Positions 39,955-47,412 of a stretch of DNA of 64,000 nucleotides are shown in pieces. The stretch comes from VRUE01 sp035693025 (lineage in GTDB: Bacteria > Actinomycetota > Thermoleophilia > Solirubrobacterales > 70-9): contig DASSHI010000021.1 of NCBI GenBank assembly GCA_035693025.1, positions 1-64,000 of the forward strand. The letters are read 5' to 3'. Each line of letters begins with the position of its first letter. The first letter of the stretch is position 1. The translations under genes and the position numbers were made by a program. Below the pieces are notes generated by a model, which was not told the DNA's origin, did no database searches, and saw only the letters and a program-made list of their open reading frames with translations.

Positions 39955-40403
39955 GTCAGCGCCCGTTCGAGCCCGTCGAGCGCCGCGTCGAGGACCTTGC
40001 CCTGGCCGCCGCGCATCAGCGGCGACCCCAACCGCGAGGTGCCCCGCAGCTTCTGGTCGGAGACGATGCTGACCGCGGTGCCGCCGTCCGCGGCGCTGAG
40101 GCCGATCTCCACCACCGAGCTGCGCAGGTGCCGCTCGAAGGGGCTGCCGGCGAGCTGCTGCTCCCATACGTAGCGCTCGCGCTCGGCTGAGCTGAGACAG
40201 CGGAAGTCGGCACGCACCCCGCGCCCCTCGGCGGTCTCCAGCACCTTGGTCCACTGGCTGCGCTTGCCCTCCGGCTTGCGGTCGACGCTCTCGACCCTGC
40301 TCGTCCGGGGCCACCAGCGCGGCAGGCTGTAGGGGTCGGAGACGAGCTCCCAGACCTCATCCAGGGGAGCCGCGATCGTCCGTCGGCGGGTGACGCGCGG
40401 CAT
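39951..40403 (-). CDS. SRPBCC (START-like) family protein
   Basis: A 150-residue polyketide-cyclase/START-like protein. The N-terminal strand IAAPLDEVWELVSDPYSLPRW is diagnostic, and VWEQQLAGSPFERHLRSS and a long C-terminal helix (GGQGKVLDAALDGLERAL) complete the lipid-binding cup. It may bind a hydrophobic ligand, and the four-base GTGA overlap with the AGPS-like oxidase suggests a joint role in lipid chemistry. ATG 40403 starts ten bases after the stop of the FtsR-like gene, so all are probably in one operon. Confidence 0.83.
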   Translation of the reverse strand: MPRVTRRRTIAAPLDEVWELVSDPYSLPRWWPRTSRVESVDRKPEGKRSQWTKVLETAEGRGVRADFRCLSSAERERYVWEQQLAGSPFERHLRSSVVEIGLSAADGGTAVSIVSDQKLRGTSRLGSPLMRGGQGKVLDAALDGLERALT

Positions 40404-40413
40404 GGGCTCCGCG

Positions 40414-41163
40414 TCAGTCGCCCGCCAGGCGGCGCAGGTCTCGGACCAGCAACAGGTGCTTGAGGTGGCTGACCGTCGCCGCCAGGCTCTCGAGGCTCTC
40501 GAGGGCCTCCTTGCGTCGCTCCGGGTTGCGCGAGCGCAGCGAGGGCCCCAGCAGCGCTTCCAGAAGGTTCGCCTCGCGGTCGGCCGAGGAGCGGAAGACG
40601 CGCAGGTTGCGGGCCCCCACCCCGACTCGGGAGAGCTCGTTGGCGGCACGGACGATCTCGCGGTCCGTCTCATCGTAGACGGGCTTGCCGTCGCGCTTCT
40701 CGGGCTGGACGATGCCGAAGTTCTCCAGCTCGCCGATCAGCTCGTGGCGGGCGCCGGTCTCCTCGATCACCTCGTCGAGCGTCAGGTAGGCGCTCGAGGT
40801 GTTGACGAGGATCGCCCGCCGCACCGCGCCCGCGGCAGGACGGCGGTCGGAGTTGCCACCACCGCCGAGGTCGATCTCACCGCCTGCCGCCAGCTCCTGG
40901 CGAATCACCCTCAGAGGCAGGAACTCGTCGCGCTGCAGGCGCAGGATCGTGCGCAGGCGCTCGACGTCGGACTGGCTGTAGAGGCGGTAGCCGCCCTGGG
41001 TACGGCGCGGCGTCAAGAGCTTCTGGTCCTCGAGATAGCGGATCTTGGAGATCGAGATGTCGTCGAACTCGTTCTGCAGGATCTTGCAGACGGCGCCGAT
41101 CGTCAGCGCCTTGCGCGGGCGCGAATCGCGCTGGCGAGTCTGCTGTTGCTCGGAGACGGCCAT
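40414..41163 (-). CDS. MerR-family regulator, FtsR-like
   Basis: A 249-residue MerR-type regulator. The winged helix has TIGAVCKILQNEFDDISISKI, RYLEDQKLLTPRRTQGGYR and YSQSDVERLRTILRLQRDEF. The C-terminal helical part has AYLTLDEVIEETGARHEL and then FGIVQPEKRDGKPVYDE. It matches the Rv1828/FtsR type that sits beside garA in mycobacteria and corynebacteria and controls division genes. ATG 41163 is preceded by GGAGGG. The GarA-like FHA gene lies 10 nt upstream. Upstream extension of the frame overlaps the FHA gene and is rejected. Confidence 0.86.
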   Translation of the reverse strand: MAVSEQQQTRQRDSRPRKALTIGAVCKILQNEFDDISISKIRYLEDQKLLTPRRTQGGYRLYSQSDVERLRTILRLQRDEFLPLRVIRQELAAGGEIDLGGGGNSDRRPAAGAVRRAILVNTSSAYLTLDEVIEETGARHELIGELENFGIVQPEKRDGKPVYDETDREIVRAANELSRVGVGARNLRVFRSSADREANLLEALLGPSLRSRNPERRKEALESLESLAATVSHLKHLLLVRDLRRLAGD

Positions 41164-41173
41164 CGGGTCCCTC

Positions 41174-41647
41174 CTACTTCTCCAGGTAGCTGAGCTTGTA
41201 CTTGCCGACCTGGATCTCGTCGCCGTCGGCGAGGCGGTGGGACTCGATACGGCGCCGGTTGACGTAGGTGCCGTTGAGCGAGCCGAGGTCGTCGATGTAG
41301 AAGCCGTCGCGGCGATGAACCAGCAGAGCGTGATTGCGCGAGACGGTGACGTCGTCGAGGAAGACGCCGGCATCGGGGCTGCGGCCGATGCTGACCCGGT
41401 TATCGGTCACGGTGAAGCTCTCCCCCGCCCTGCCGCCCCCGGAGCGGATCACCAGCGCGGCACCGCTCTCCTCGAGCACCTCGTCGATGTCGATCGGCTG
41501 CATCTCACCGGTTTCGTCGACCCTGTAGGTCATCGTCGTCGGCTCGTCGCCCCTCTCTTTGGGCCCGCCCAGGTAGGCACCGCACTTCTGGCAGTAGTTC
41601 GCCCCCTCGGGATTGACGAAGCCGCACTCTGGACAGTGGACAGCCAT
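41174..41647 (-). CDS. FHA-domain protein with zinc ribbon, GarA-like
   Basis: A 157-residue protein. An N-terminal zinc ribbon (CPECGFVNPEGANYCQKCG, residues 5-23) leads into a TTMTYR motif (37-42), similar to the phospho-threonine ETTSVFR of mycobacterial GarA. The FHA domain (about 64-155) has VSIGRSPDAGVFLDDVTVS and RNHALL, with LGSLNGTYVNRRRIE. By analogy it may switch between phosphorylated self-binding and binding metabolic enzymes or kinases. The zinc ribbon is an addition to the GarA plan. AGGAGGAG precedes ATG 41647. It sits between the RsiG-like and FtsR-like genes. Confidence 0.85.
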   Translation of the reverse strand: MAVHCPECGFVNPEGANYCQKCGAYLGGPKERGDEPTTMTYRVDETGEMQPIDIDEVLEESGAALVIRSGGGRAGESFTVTDNRVSIGRSPDAGVFLDDVTVSRNHALLVHRRDGFYIDDLGSLNGTYVNRRRIESHRLADGDEIQVGKYKLSYLEK

Positions 41648-41662
41648 CGACTCCTCCTGGCC

Positions 41663-41938
41663 TCAGGCGGCCGCGTCGTCCTCCGGCCCGGTGGGCCGCT
41701 GGGCCTTGCCGGCGAGGATGTCGGTCAGCTGGGCGACGTCGTCGCCGGAGATCAGCGAGTCGCCGCTTTCGCGCTTGTGGCGCAGCCGATTGACGAGCTC
41801 GGCCCGCAGGATGTCGATCTTGCCGTGCAGAACCCGGCGTTTGTAGGAGATCTCGTTCTCCTCGGTGGTGAGCTTGTCGATCAGGTCCTTCAGCTCTTCG
41901 TCGCTGAGAGAACCGAGATCGGGAAAGGTGTCCTCCAT
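41663..41938 (-). CDS. RsiG-like small coiled-coil protein with c-di-GMP-type motif
   Basis: A 91-residue acidic helical protein. Residues 27-42 read E27-x3-S31-x2-R34-x3-H38-x3-D42 (core SYKRRVLHGKID), matching the E(X3)S(X2)R(X3)Q(X3)D signature of RsiG, the anti-sigma that holds WhiG with c-di-GMP, apart from His at the Gln position. Two helices (about 10-25 and 27-58) would form an antiparallel hairpin. One motif per chain implies a dimer, as described for Rubrobacter. No whiG-like sigma is in the window. AAGGAG lies four bases before ATG 41938. First gene of the GarA/FtsR-like operon. Confidence 0.65.
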   Translation of the reverse strand: MEDTFPDLGSLSDEELKDLIDKLTTEENEISYKRRVLHGKIDILRAELVNRLRHKRESGDSLISGDDVAQLTDILAGKAQRPTGPEDDAAA

Positions 41939-42029
41939 CTCGCTCCTTGATCGGGAGGCGTACGCCTCCGTTGGCCGCTGAGACCGGATTATAGGTCGCT
42001 CAGGCCAAGGTTCAAGTCTAGGTTGAAGG

Positions 42030-42683
42030 TTATCGGCCCTGGGTGCCGCCTTGCGCCTTCTGTTCGCGCACCGTCCGCACGCCTGTCCGGGCGTAGAGGA
42101 CGGTGGCCAGGATGGCCAGTGCGACCCCGAGGATCAGCAGGGCGCTGGGCACCCAGCCCGCGAATACCAGGGCAAAGAAGATTCCTCCCATGGTCGGGAA
42201 GACCGAGATTCGACCGGGCCAGTTGACGGCGATCTGGACGCCGTGGCGCAGGCCGTACTGGGCCAGCGCCAGCATCGCCAGCTCGCGCGCGACGAGCAGC
42301 GCCAGCGCCCAGTGTGGCAGCAGCCCGAAGTGCCAGCAGACGACGGTGCCGGAGAGGATCGTGAGCCGGTCGATCAGCGGGTCCAGCATCGTTCCGAGGC
42401 GGCTGTACTGGCCGGTCGCCCGGGCGAGGAAGCCGTCGAGGTAGTCGCCGGCGGCGATCAGCCAGAAGATCGTCGCCGAGGCGACGCTGCGCCCGTCGCC
42501 CGATTCGAAGGCCAGATAGAGGAACACCGGCAGGCCGGCGAGGCGCAGGTAGCCGACCAGGTTTGGCAGCGTCCATGGATTGAGAGGTTCCCCCTCCTGC
42601 GTCTGGCGGGGCGGCGGCCCGCTGCGATCGAGCCCGAAGAGGCGGCGGATGCGGCCGCGGCCGAAGGGGGCCGCGTCAGCCAT
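42030..42683 (-). CDS. pgsA: CDP-alcohol phosphatidyltransferase (PgsA-like)
   Basis: Membrane enzyme of 217 residues transferring a phosphatidyl group from CDP-diacylglycerol to an alcohol, probably glycerol-3-phosphate or inositol-phosphate. The catalytic D-x2-DG-x2-AR-x8-G-x3-D-x3-D signature is complete in DYLDGFLARATGQYSRLG followed by TMLDPLIDRL (around residues 78-104). Five or six hydrophobic helices are present. ATG 42683 starts inside the proS 3' end (8-base overlap), so it is translated with proS. Elsewhere in Actinobacteria pgsA lies between ftsK and cinA, so it has moved. Exact alcohol acceptor not determined. Confidence 0.88.
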   Translation of the reverse strand: MADAAPFGRGRIRRLFGLDRSGPPPRQTQEGEPLNPWTLPNLVGYLRLAGLPVFLYLAFESGDGRSVASATIFWLIAAGDYLDGFLARATGQYSRLGTMLDPLIDRLTILSGTVVCWHFGLLPHWALALLVARELAMLALAQYGLRHGVQIAVNWPGRISVFPTMGGIFFALVFAGWVPSALLILGVALAILATVLYARTGVRTVREQKAQGGTQGR

Positions 42684-44364
42684 CCTCGCCCTGAAGCAGG
42701 GCGAGGGCCCGCTCGGCGGCCTCGCCGACCGGCAGCTCGTGCTCGGCGCCGCCGGCGCGCTCGCTCGCCTCGACCACGCCGTTTGCCAGCCCACGCCGGC
42801 CGACGACGACGCGCAGCGGGCAGCCGAGCAGCTCGGCGTCGGTCAGCTTCTCGCCGGGGCCGGCGTCACGGTCGTCGTAGAGAACCTCCGCCCCCCGCTG
42901 CCGCAGATCCTCGTACAGCGCGTCGGCGGCCCCGCGCTCGTCCTCGCCCGCCTTGGCCAGGGAGACGAGTTGAACCTGCCAGGGGGCGAGGGCGGGGGGC
43001 CAGACGATGCCGCGCTCGTCGGCGCGCTGCTCGATCGCCGCGGCGACGATCCGCGCCGGGCCGATCCCGTAAGAGCCCATCACGATAGGTCGCTCGACGC
43101 CGCTCTCGTCCAGGTAGGTCGCGCCGAGCGGCTCCGAGTAGCGGGTGCCGAGCTTGAAGATGTTGCCGATCTCGATCGCCGGCTCGATCTCGATCGTGCC
43201 GCCGCCGGGCGCGACGTCGCCGGCCTCGACCGTGCGCACGTCGATCTCCTCGAATGCGAAGTCCCGGCCGGGTCGCACGCCGCGCAGATGGGTGTCGGCC
43301 CGGTTGGCGCCGCTGACGAACGAGTCGCCCTGGATCGCCGCATCCTTGTAGACCGGAAGCTCGACGCCGACGGGGCCGACGAAGCCGACCGGGCCGAGCG
43401 CCGTCTCGATCTCCTCAGCGCCTGCCGGCCGACAGTCGGCGCCGAGCGCATTGCGCAGCTTGACCTCGTTGAGGCGATGGTCCCCGCGCAGCAGGACGAG
43501 GACCATGCCGCGGCCCTCGACCACCACCGGCATCGCCTTGATCAGCGCGCCCGGTGCGACGCCGAGCGAGCCGGAGACCTCCTCGACCGTCGTCAGGCCC
43601 GGGGTGGCGACCTCCTCGGGAGCGTCGAGCGCCGGCGGCAGCTCGACGGGCTGCGCCTGCGCCGAGGCGATCTCGACGTTGGCGGCGTAGCCGGGCGCCA
43701 GGGCGACCTCGTTCTCCCCGGCCGGGCATGGAGCCATGTACTCGTGCGCCCCGGAGCCGCCCATCATGCCGACGTCGGACTCGACTCGGTACCAGTGCAG
43801 GCCGCAGCGGTCGAAGATCCGCTCGTAGGCGCCGCTCTGCAGCTCGTAGGAGCGCGCCAGGCCCTCCTCGTCGCGATCGAAGGAGTAGGCGTCCTTCATC
43901 GTGAACTCGCGCGTGCGCAGTACGCCGGCGCGGGGGCGCGGCTCGTCGCGCTCCTTGGTCTGGATGTGGAAGAGCATCAGCGGCAGGTCCCGGTATGAGC
44001 GCACCTCGCGCGCGACGTGGTGGGTGACGCACTCCTCGTGCGTTATCGCCAGGACCATCGGCGCTCCCCTGCGATCCTCGAGCTTGAACAGCTCGTCGAT
44101 CGCGTAGCGGCCGGTCTGCTTCCAGAGCTCGGCCGGCTGCAGGACCGGCATCAGCATCTCCTGGCAGCCGATTCCCTCCATCTCCTCGCGCAGGATCGCC
44201 TCGACCTTGCGCTGGACCCGCCACCCGGCAGGCAGGTAGGTCCACAGCCCGGCTCCCAGCTGCCGGATCAGTCCCGCCCGCACCATCAACTTATGGGACG
44301 CCGCCTCGGCGTCCGAAGGGGGGTCCTTCAGCGTTGGCAAAAACGTTTGGCTGAGGCGCGTCAC
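42676..44364 (-). CDS. proS: Prolyl-tRNA synthetase, bacterial type with editing insert
   Basis: Class II synthetase of about 562 residues. Motif 1 region GAGLWTYLPAGWRVQRKVE is followed by motif 2 RPRAGVLRTREFTMKDAYSF. The YbaK-like INS editing domain (about 215-380) includes VEGRGMVLVLLRGDHRLNE, and motif 3 is GSYGIGPARIVAAAIEQ. The anticodon-binding domain closes the chain. GTG 44364 (start of TRLSQTFLPTLKDPPS) is preferred because it gives the usual N-terminus and TAGGTT lies seven bases upstream; GTG 44382 is an alternative. Downstream of ispG, as in many bacteria. Confidence 0.95.
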   Translation of the reverse strand: MTRLSQTFLPTLKDPPSDAEAASHKLMVRAGLIRQLGAGLWTYLPAGWRVQRKVEAILREEMEGIGCQEMLMPVLQPAELWKQTGRYAIDELFKLEDRRGAPMVLAITHEECVTHHVAREVRSYRDLPLMLFHIQTKERDEPRPRAGVLRTREFTMKDAYSFDRDEEGLARSYELQSGAYERIFDRCGLHWYRVESDVGMMGGSGAHEYMAPCPAGENEVALAPGYAANVEIASAQAQPVELPPALDAPEEVATPGLTTVEEVSGSLGVAPGALIKAMPVVVEGRGMVLVLLRGDHRLNEVKLRNALGADCRPAGAEEIETALGPVGFVGPVGVELPVYKDAAIQGDSFVSGANRADTHLRGVRPGRDFAFEEIDVRTVEAGDVAPGGGTIEIEPAIEIGNIFKLGTRYSEPLGATYLDESGVERPIVMGSYGIGPARIVAAAIEQRADERGIVWPPALAPWQVQLVSLAKAGEDERGAADALYEDLRQRGAEVLYDDRDAGPGEKLTDAELLGCPLRVVVGRRGLANGVVEASERAGGAEHELPVGEAAERALALLQGEDG

Positions 44365-44371
44365 TGGGGGA

Positions 44372-44377
44372 AACCTA
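44372..44377 (-). promoter_or_regulatory. TAGGTT -10 box of proS (leaderless type)
   Basis: On the minus strand TAGGTT is seven bases before GTG 44364. This placement helps choose that codon over GTG 44382. Confidence 0.4.
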
Positions 44378-44437
44378 TCCACTAGTAGAGCGGATGGCTG
44401 TGAACAACGCGTCTCGCGGCGGGCGGCGGCGGCGCGT

Positions 44438-45691
44438 CTACGCCCTGGTGAAGCGGCGCCCCGCGGTCGGAGAAGCCTCCTCGTCGAGCAGGACCTTGTC
44501 CGACTCGCCCTTTTCGACCGCTTCCTTCTCCATCTGGGCGATCTTCTCGGGGGTCAGTTCGCCGGCGTTTTCCTCCTCGATCTTGGCCAGCCAGGCCGCG
44601 CCCTCGCGCGACTTCGCCTCGTCGACCTCGACCCTGCCGCGGTCGAGGGACTTGTCGATCTCCTCGAACAGCGTGTCGACCAGGGTCGCCTGCGGCACCT
44701 TCCGCAGTGGCTTGCCGTGGGCGAAGATCAGGCCCTCGTTCTTGGCGCCGGCGATGCCGAAGTCGGCGTGGCTGGCCTCGCCGATGCCGTTCACGGCGCA
44801 GCCGAGCACGGCGACCTCGACCGGCTCGGCATAGCCTTCCAGCCGCTGCTCGATTTCGGCGACGACTGAGTCCATGTCGAACTGCAGGCGGCCGCAGGTC
44901 GGGCAGGCGATCAGCACCGGGCCGCGCTCGCGCAGCTGCAGCGCCTTGAGGATCTCCCAGGCGACCTTGACCTCCTCCTCGGCGTGGAAGGTCGAGAGGC
45001 TGATCCGGATCGTGTCGCCGATCCCGTCGGCGAGCAGGGTGCCGAGGCCGACCGAGGATTTGAGCGCGCCGGACCATTTGGTCCCCGCCTCGGTGATGCC
45101 GAGGTGCAGCGGGTAGGGGATCTTCTCGGAGAGCAGTCGGTTGGCGGCGATCGTGTTGGGCACGTTGGTCGACTTGATCGAGACCTTGAAGTCTTCGAAG
45201 CGCAGGCCCTCCATCAGCTCGACGAACTCGACCGCGGCGGCGACCAGCGCCTCGACAGGGGCCTCGCGCTCGAGCTCGTGCAGGTGCTTGGGCAGCGAGC
45301 CCGAGTTGACCCCGATCCGCATCGGCACGCCGGCCGCCGTCGCCTTCTCGGCCACTTCGGCGACTTTCTCGCGGCCGCCGATGTTGCCGGGATTGAGGCG
45401 GATGCAGTGCGCGCCGGCGTCGATCGCCTTCAGAGCCAGCGTGTGGTTGAAGTGGATGTCGGCGATCACCGGGATCGGGGATTCCCTGACGATCGTCTTC
45501 AGCGCCTCGACGTCCTTCTCGCGCGGCACCGCCACGCGCACGATGTCCGCCCCCGCCTCGGCGACCGTGCGAATCTGCTCCATCGTCGCGGCCAGGTTGG
45601 CGGTCTCGGTCTTGGTCATCGTCTGCACCGCGACCGGCGCCCCACCGCCGATCGGCACCTTGCCGACGAATATCTGCCGCTTGGAAGCCAT
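44438..45691 (-). CDS. ispG: 4-hydroxy-3-methylbut-2-enyl diphosphate synthase IspG
   Basis: Iron-sulfur enzyme of the MEP isoprenoid pathway converting MEcPP to HMBPP. The TIM barrel has VGKVPIGGGAPVAVQTMTKT at the start, ADIHFNHTLALKAIDAGAHC and RLNPGNIG. The 4Fe-4S domain has CPTCGRLQFD and EVAVLGCAVNGIGEASHAD. The final 60 residues (GELTPEKIAQMEKEAVEKG onward) form an acidic extension past the usual end. ATG 45691 follows TACGCT by six bases. dxr, the second MEP enzyme, lies 6 kb away in the rseP-cdsA cluster. Confidence 0.96.
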   Translation of the reverse strand: MASKRQIFVGKVPIGGGAPVAVQTMTKTETANLAATMEQIRTVAEAGADIVRVAVPREKDVEALKTIVRESPIPVIADIHFNHTLALKAIDAGAHCIRLNPGNIGGREKVAEVAEKATAAGVPMRIGVNSGSLPKHLHELEREAPVEALVAAAVEFVELMEGLRFEDFKVSIKSTNVPNTIAANRLLSEKIPYPLHLGITEAGTKWSGALKSSVGLGTLLADGIGDTIRISLSTFHAEEEVKVAWEILKALQLRERGPVLIACPTCGRLQFDMDSVVAEIEQRLEGYAEPVEVAVLGCAVNGIGEASHADFGIAGAKNEGLIFAHGKPLRKVPQATLVDTLFEEIDKSLDRGRVEVDEAKSREGAAWLAKIEEENAGELTPEKIAQMEKEAVEKGESDKVLLDEEASPTAGRRFTRA

Positions 45692-45697
45692 ATCGGG

Positions 45698-45703
45698 AGC
45701 GTA
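45698..45703 (-). promoter_or_regulatory. TACGCT -10 box of ispG (leaderless type)
   Basis: On the minus strand TACGCT lies six bases before ATG 45691, in the 74-bp region divergent from the secreted-protein pair. Confidence 0.4.
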
Positions 45704-45731
45704 GCGGTAAGGGTTCTCCAGGCAGTTTGAA

Positions 45732-45746
45732 CCCCGCCGGGCGGGG
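45732..45746. repeat. Short GC palindrome in the ispG/secreted-protein divergent region
   Basis: CCCCGCCGGGCGGGG is a perfect 15-base palindrome (7-bp arms, one central base) about 20 bp before ATG 45766. It may be an operator-like site or chance in GC-rich DNA. Confidence 0.35.
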
Positions 45747-45765
45747 CTCCGTATGCAATAAACGG

Positions 45766-47412
45766 ATGGGTACTGGAGGCCGCGGAAGGGGGACGCCGTT
45801 TCGCCCGGGAGGGCGGGTTGGCTTTGTCCTGCCCCTGCTTGCGAGCGCCGCGACGCTGCTCTTCTTCGCGCCGCCGGCCCAGGCGACCTTCCACCTGATC
45901 AAAATCCGCGAGGTCTACGCGGGCCAGAACGACGACAGCTACGTCGAGCTGCAGATGTACGCCGGCGGCCAGTCGTTTCTCGGCGGCCACGCGATGAAGC
46001 TGTACAACGCGGCCGGCACGCTGATCCATACCTCGACCTTCTCCGCCGGGGTGGCCAACTCGGCAAACCAGCAGACCGTCTTGATCGGTGACACCAACGT
46101 CCAGGCCGCATTCGGCGTCGCCCCCGACCTCCTCGACTCGGGCCTCGCCGTCCCGGCGGCCGGCGGGGCCGCCTGCTGGAACGCGGGCGGGATTCCTGCT
46201 GACTGCGTCGCCTGGGGGAATTTCAGCGGCGCGGCCGCGCTGCATACCGCGACCGGCACCAGCGCCGGGTCGCCGGCCTCGCCGGGCGGCATCACGGTCG
46301 GCAAGGCGATCCGCCGCAAGATCAGCCCCGGCTGCCCCACCCTGCTCGAGGAAGACGACGACACCGACGACAGTGCCACCGACTTCGAAGAGGTCACCCC
46401 GGCCCCGCGCAACGACAACAGCGCGATCGTCGAGTCGGTTTGCGCCGGCGTTCCCAACACTGCGATAGACGACCGGCCCGCTGCCAACTCGAACAGCACC
46501 GAAGCCGAATTCACCTACGAAGCGCCCGGTGCCACGAGCTATGAATGCAGGCTCGACGGCGCCGTCTTCTCCGCCTGTGCGGCGGGTGGCCCCCAGGCCT
46601 ATAGCGGCCTCGCCGACGGCACGCACACCTTCCAGGTTCGGGGCGTCAACGCATCCGGACCGGATCCCACTCCCGCTTCCTACAGCTGGACGGTCGACAC
46701 GGTCGCGCCGGGAGCGACCATCGACGTCCACCCGGCCGATCCGAGCCCTGGCACCTCGGCGGCATTCGGCTTTCACGCCAGCGAGAGCGGCTCCACTTTT
46801 GAATGCAGCCTGGTCCAGGAAGGCGAAGCCGACCTGTTCTCGTCCTGCAGCTCGACGAAGACCTACACGAAGCTCGCGGACGGGAGGTTCGTCTTCGCGG
46901 TGCGCGCCAGGGACAAAGCGGGCAACCAGGGCGCGGCGACGACGTTTGCCTGGACGGTCGACAACTCGCTCGCGGACACCACCCCGCCCGAGACCACGAT
47001 CGTCGCGTCCCCCGCCGATCCGAGCGACAGCCCGACCGCATCGTTCGCATATGCCTCTAACGAGCCGGGCTCGAGCTTCGAATGCAGCCTCGACGGAGCG
47101 GAATTCGCGAGCTGCCCGAGCGGGGGGATCGCTTACACGGACCTGGCCGACGGCACGCATTCCTTCCGCGTCAGGGCGATCGATCCGAGCGGCAACGTCG
47201 ACCCCACCCCCGCCGGTTACACGTTCACCGTCGTGCTGCCGGCACCCACGAGCCCACCCCCCAGCAGTGGCGAGCCCTCTCCGGCCCCGCCGCCTCTTGC
47301 CAGCAGCCCGGCGGTCAAGCCCCGTCCGCATCGTCGCCATCGTCGTCGCCACCGCCACCGCCATGGCCACCATGGTCGCCACCATCCCCGTCATCGAGGT
47401 CACGGCCGGTGA
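45766..47412 (+). CDS. Secreted protein: lamin-tail-like domain plus three Cys-paired Ig-like modules
   Basis: About 548 residues. A signal peptide ends near FAPPAQATFH. A lamin-tail-like domain (about 40-230) follows, with IKIREVYAGQNDDSYVELQM and an acidic EEDDDTDDSATDFEEV strip. Three modules follow at roughly 245-320, 326-405 and 410-490, each with a Cys pair in a pattern like SFECSLDGAEFASCPSGG and a closing DGTHSFRVRAID. The tail from about 495 is Pro-rich, then strongly His/Arg-rich. No catalytic site seen; likely surface-exposed and adhesive or structural. ATG 45766 was chosen over TTG 45727 as it leaves a normal signal peptide. Confidence 0.78.
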   Translation: MGTGGRGRGTPFRPGGRVGFVLPLLASAATLLFFAPPAQATFHLIKIREVYAGQNDDSYVELQMYAGGQSFLGGHAMKLYNAAGTLIHTSTFSAGVANSANQQTVLIGDTNVQAAFGVAPDLLDSGLAVPAAGGAACWNAGGIPADCVAWGNFSGAAALHTATGTSAGSPASPGGITVGKAIRRKISPGCPTLLEEDDDTDDSATDFEEVTPAPRNDNSAIVESVCAGVPNTAIDDRPAANSNSTEAEFTYEAPGATSYECRLDGAVFSACAAGGPQAYSGLADGTHTFQVRGVNASGPDPTPASYSWTVDTVAPGATIDVHPADPSPGTSAAFGFHASESGSTFECSLVQEGEADLFSSCSSTKTYTKLADGRFVFAVRARDKAGNQGAATTFAWTVDNSLADTTPPETTIVASPADPSDSPTASFAYASNEPGSSFECSLDGAEFASCPSGGIAYTDLADGTHSFRVRAIDPSGNVDPTPAGYTFTVVLPAPTSPPPSSGEPSPAPPPLASSPAVKPRPHRRHRRRHRHRHGHHGRHHPRHRGHGR

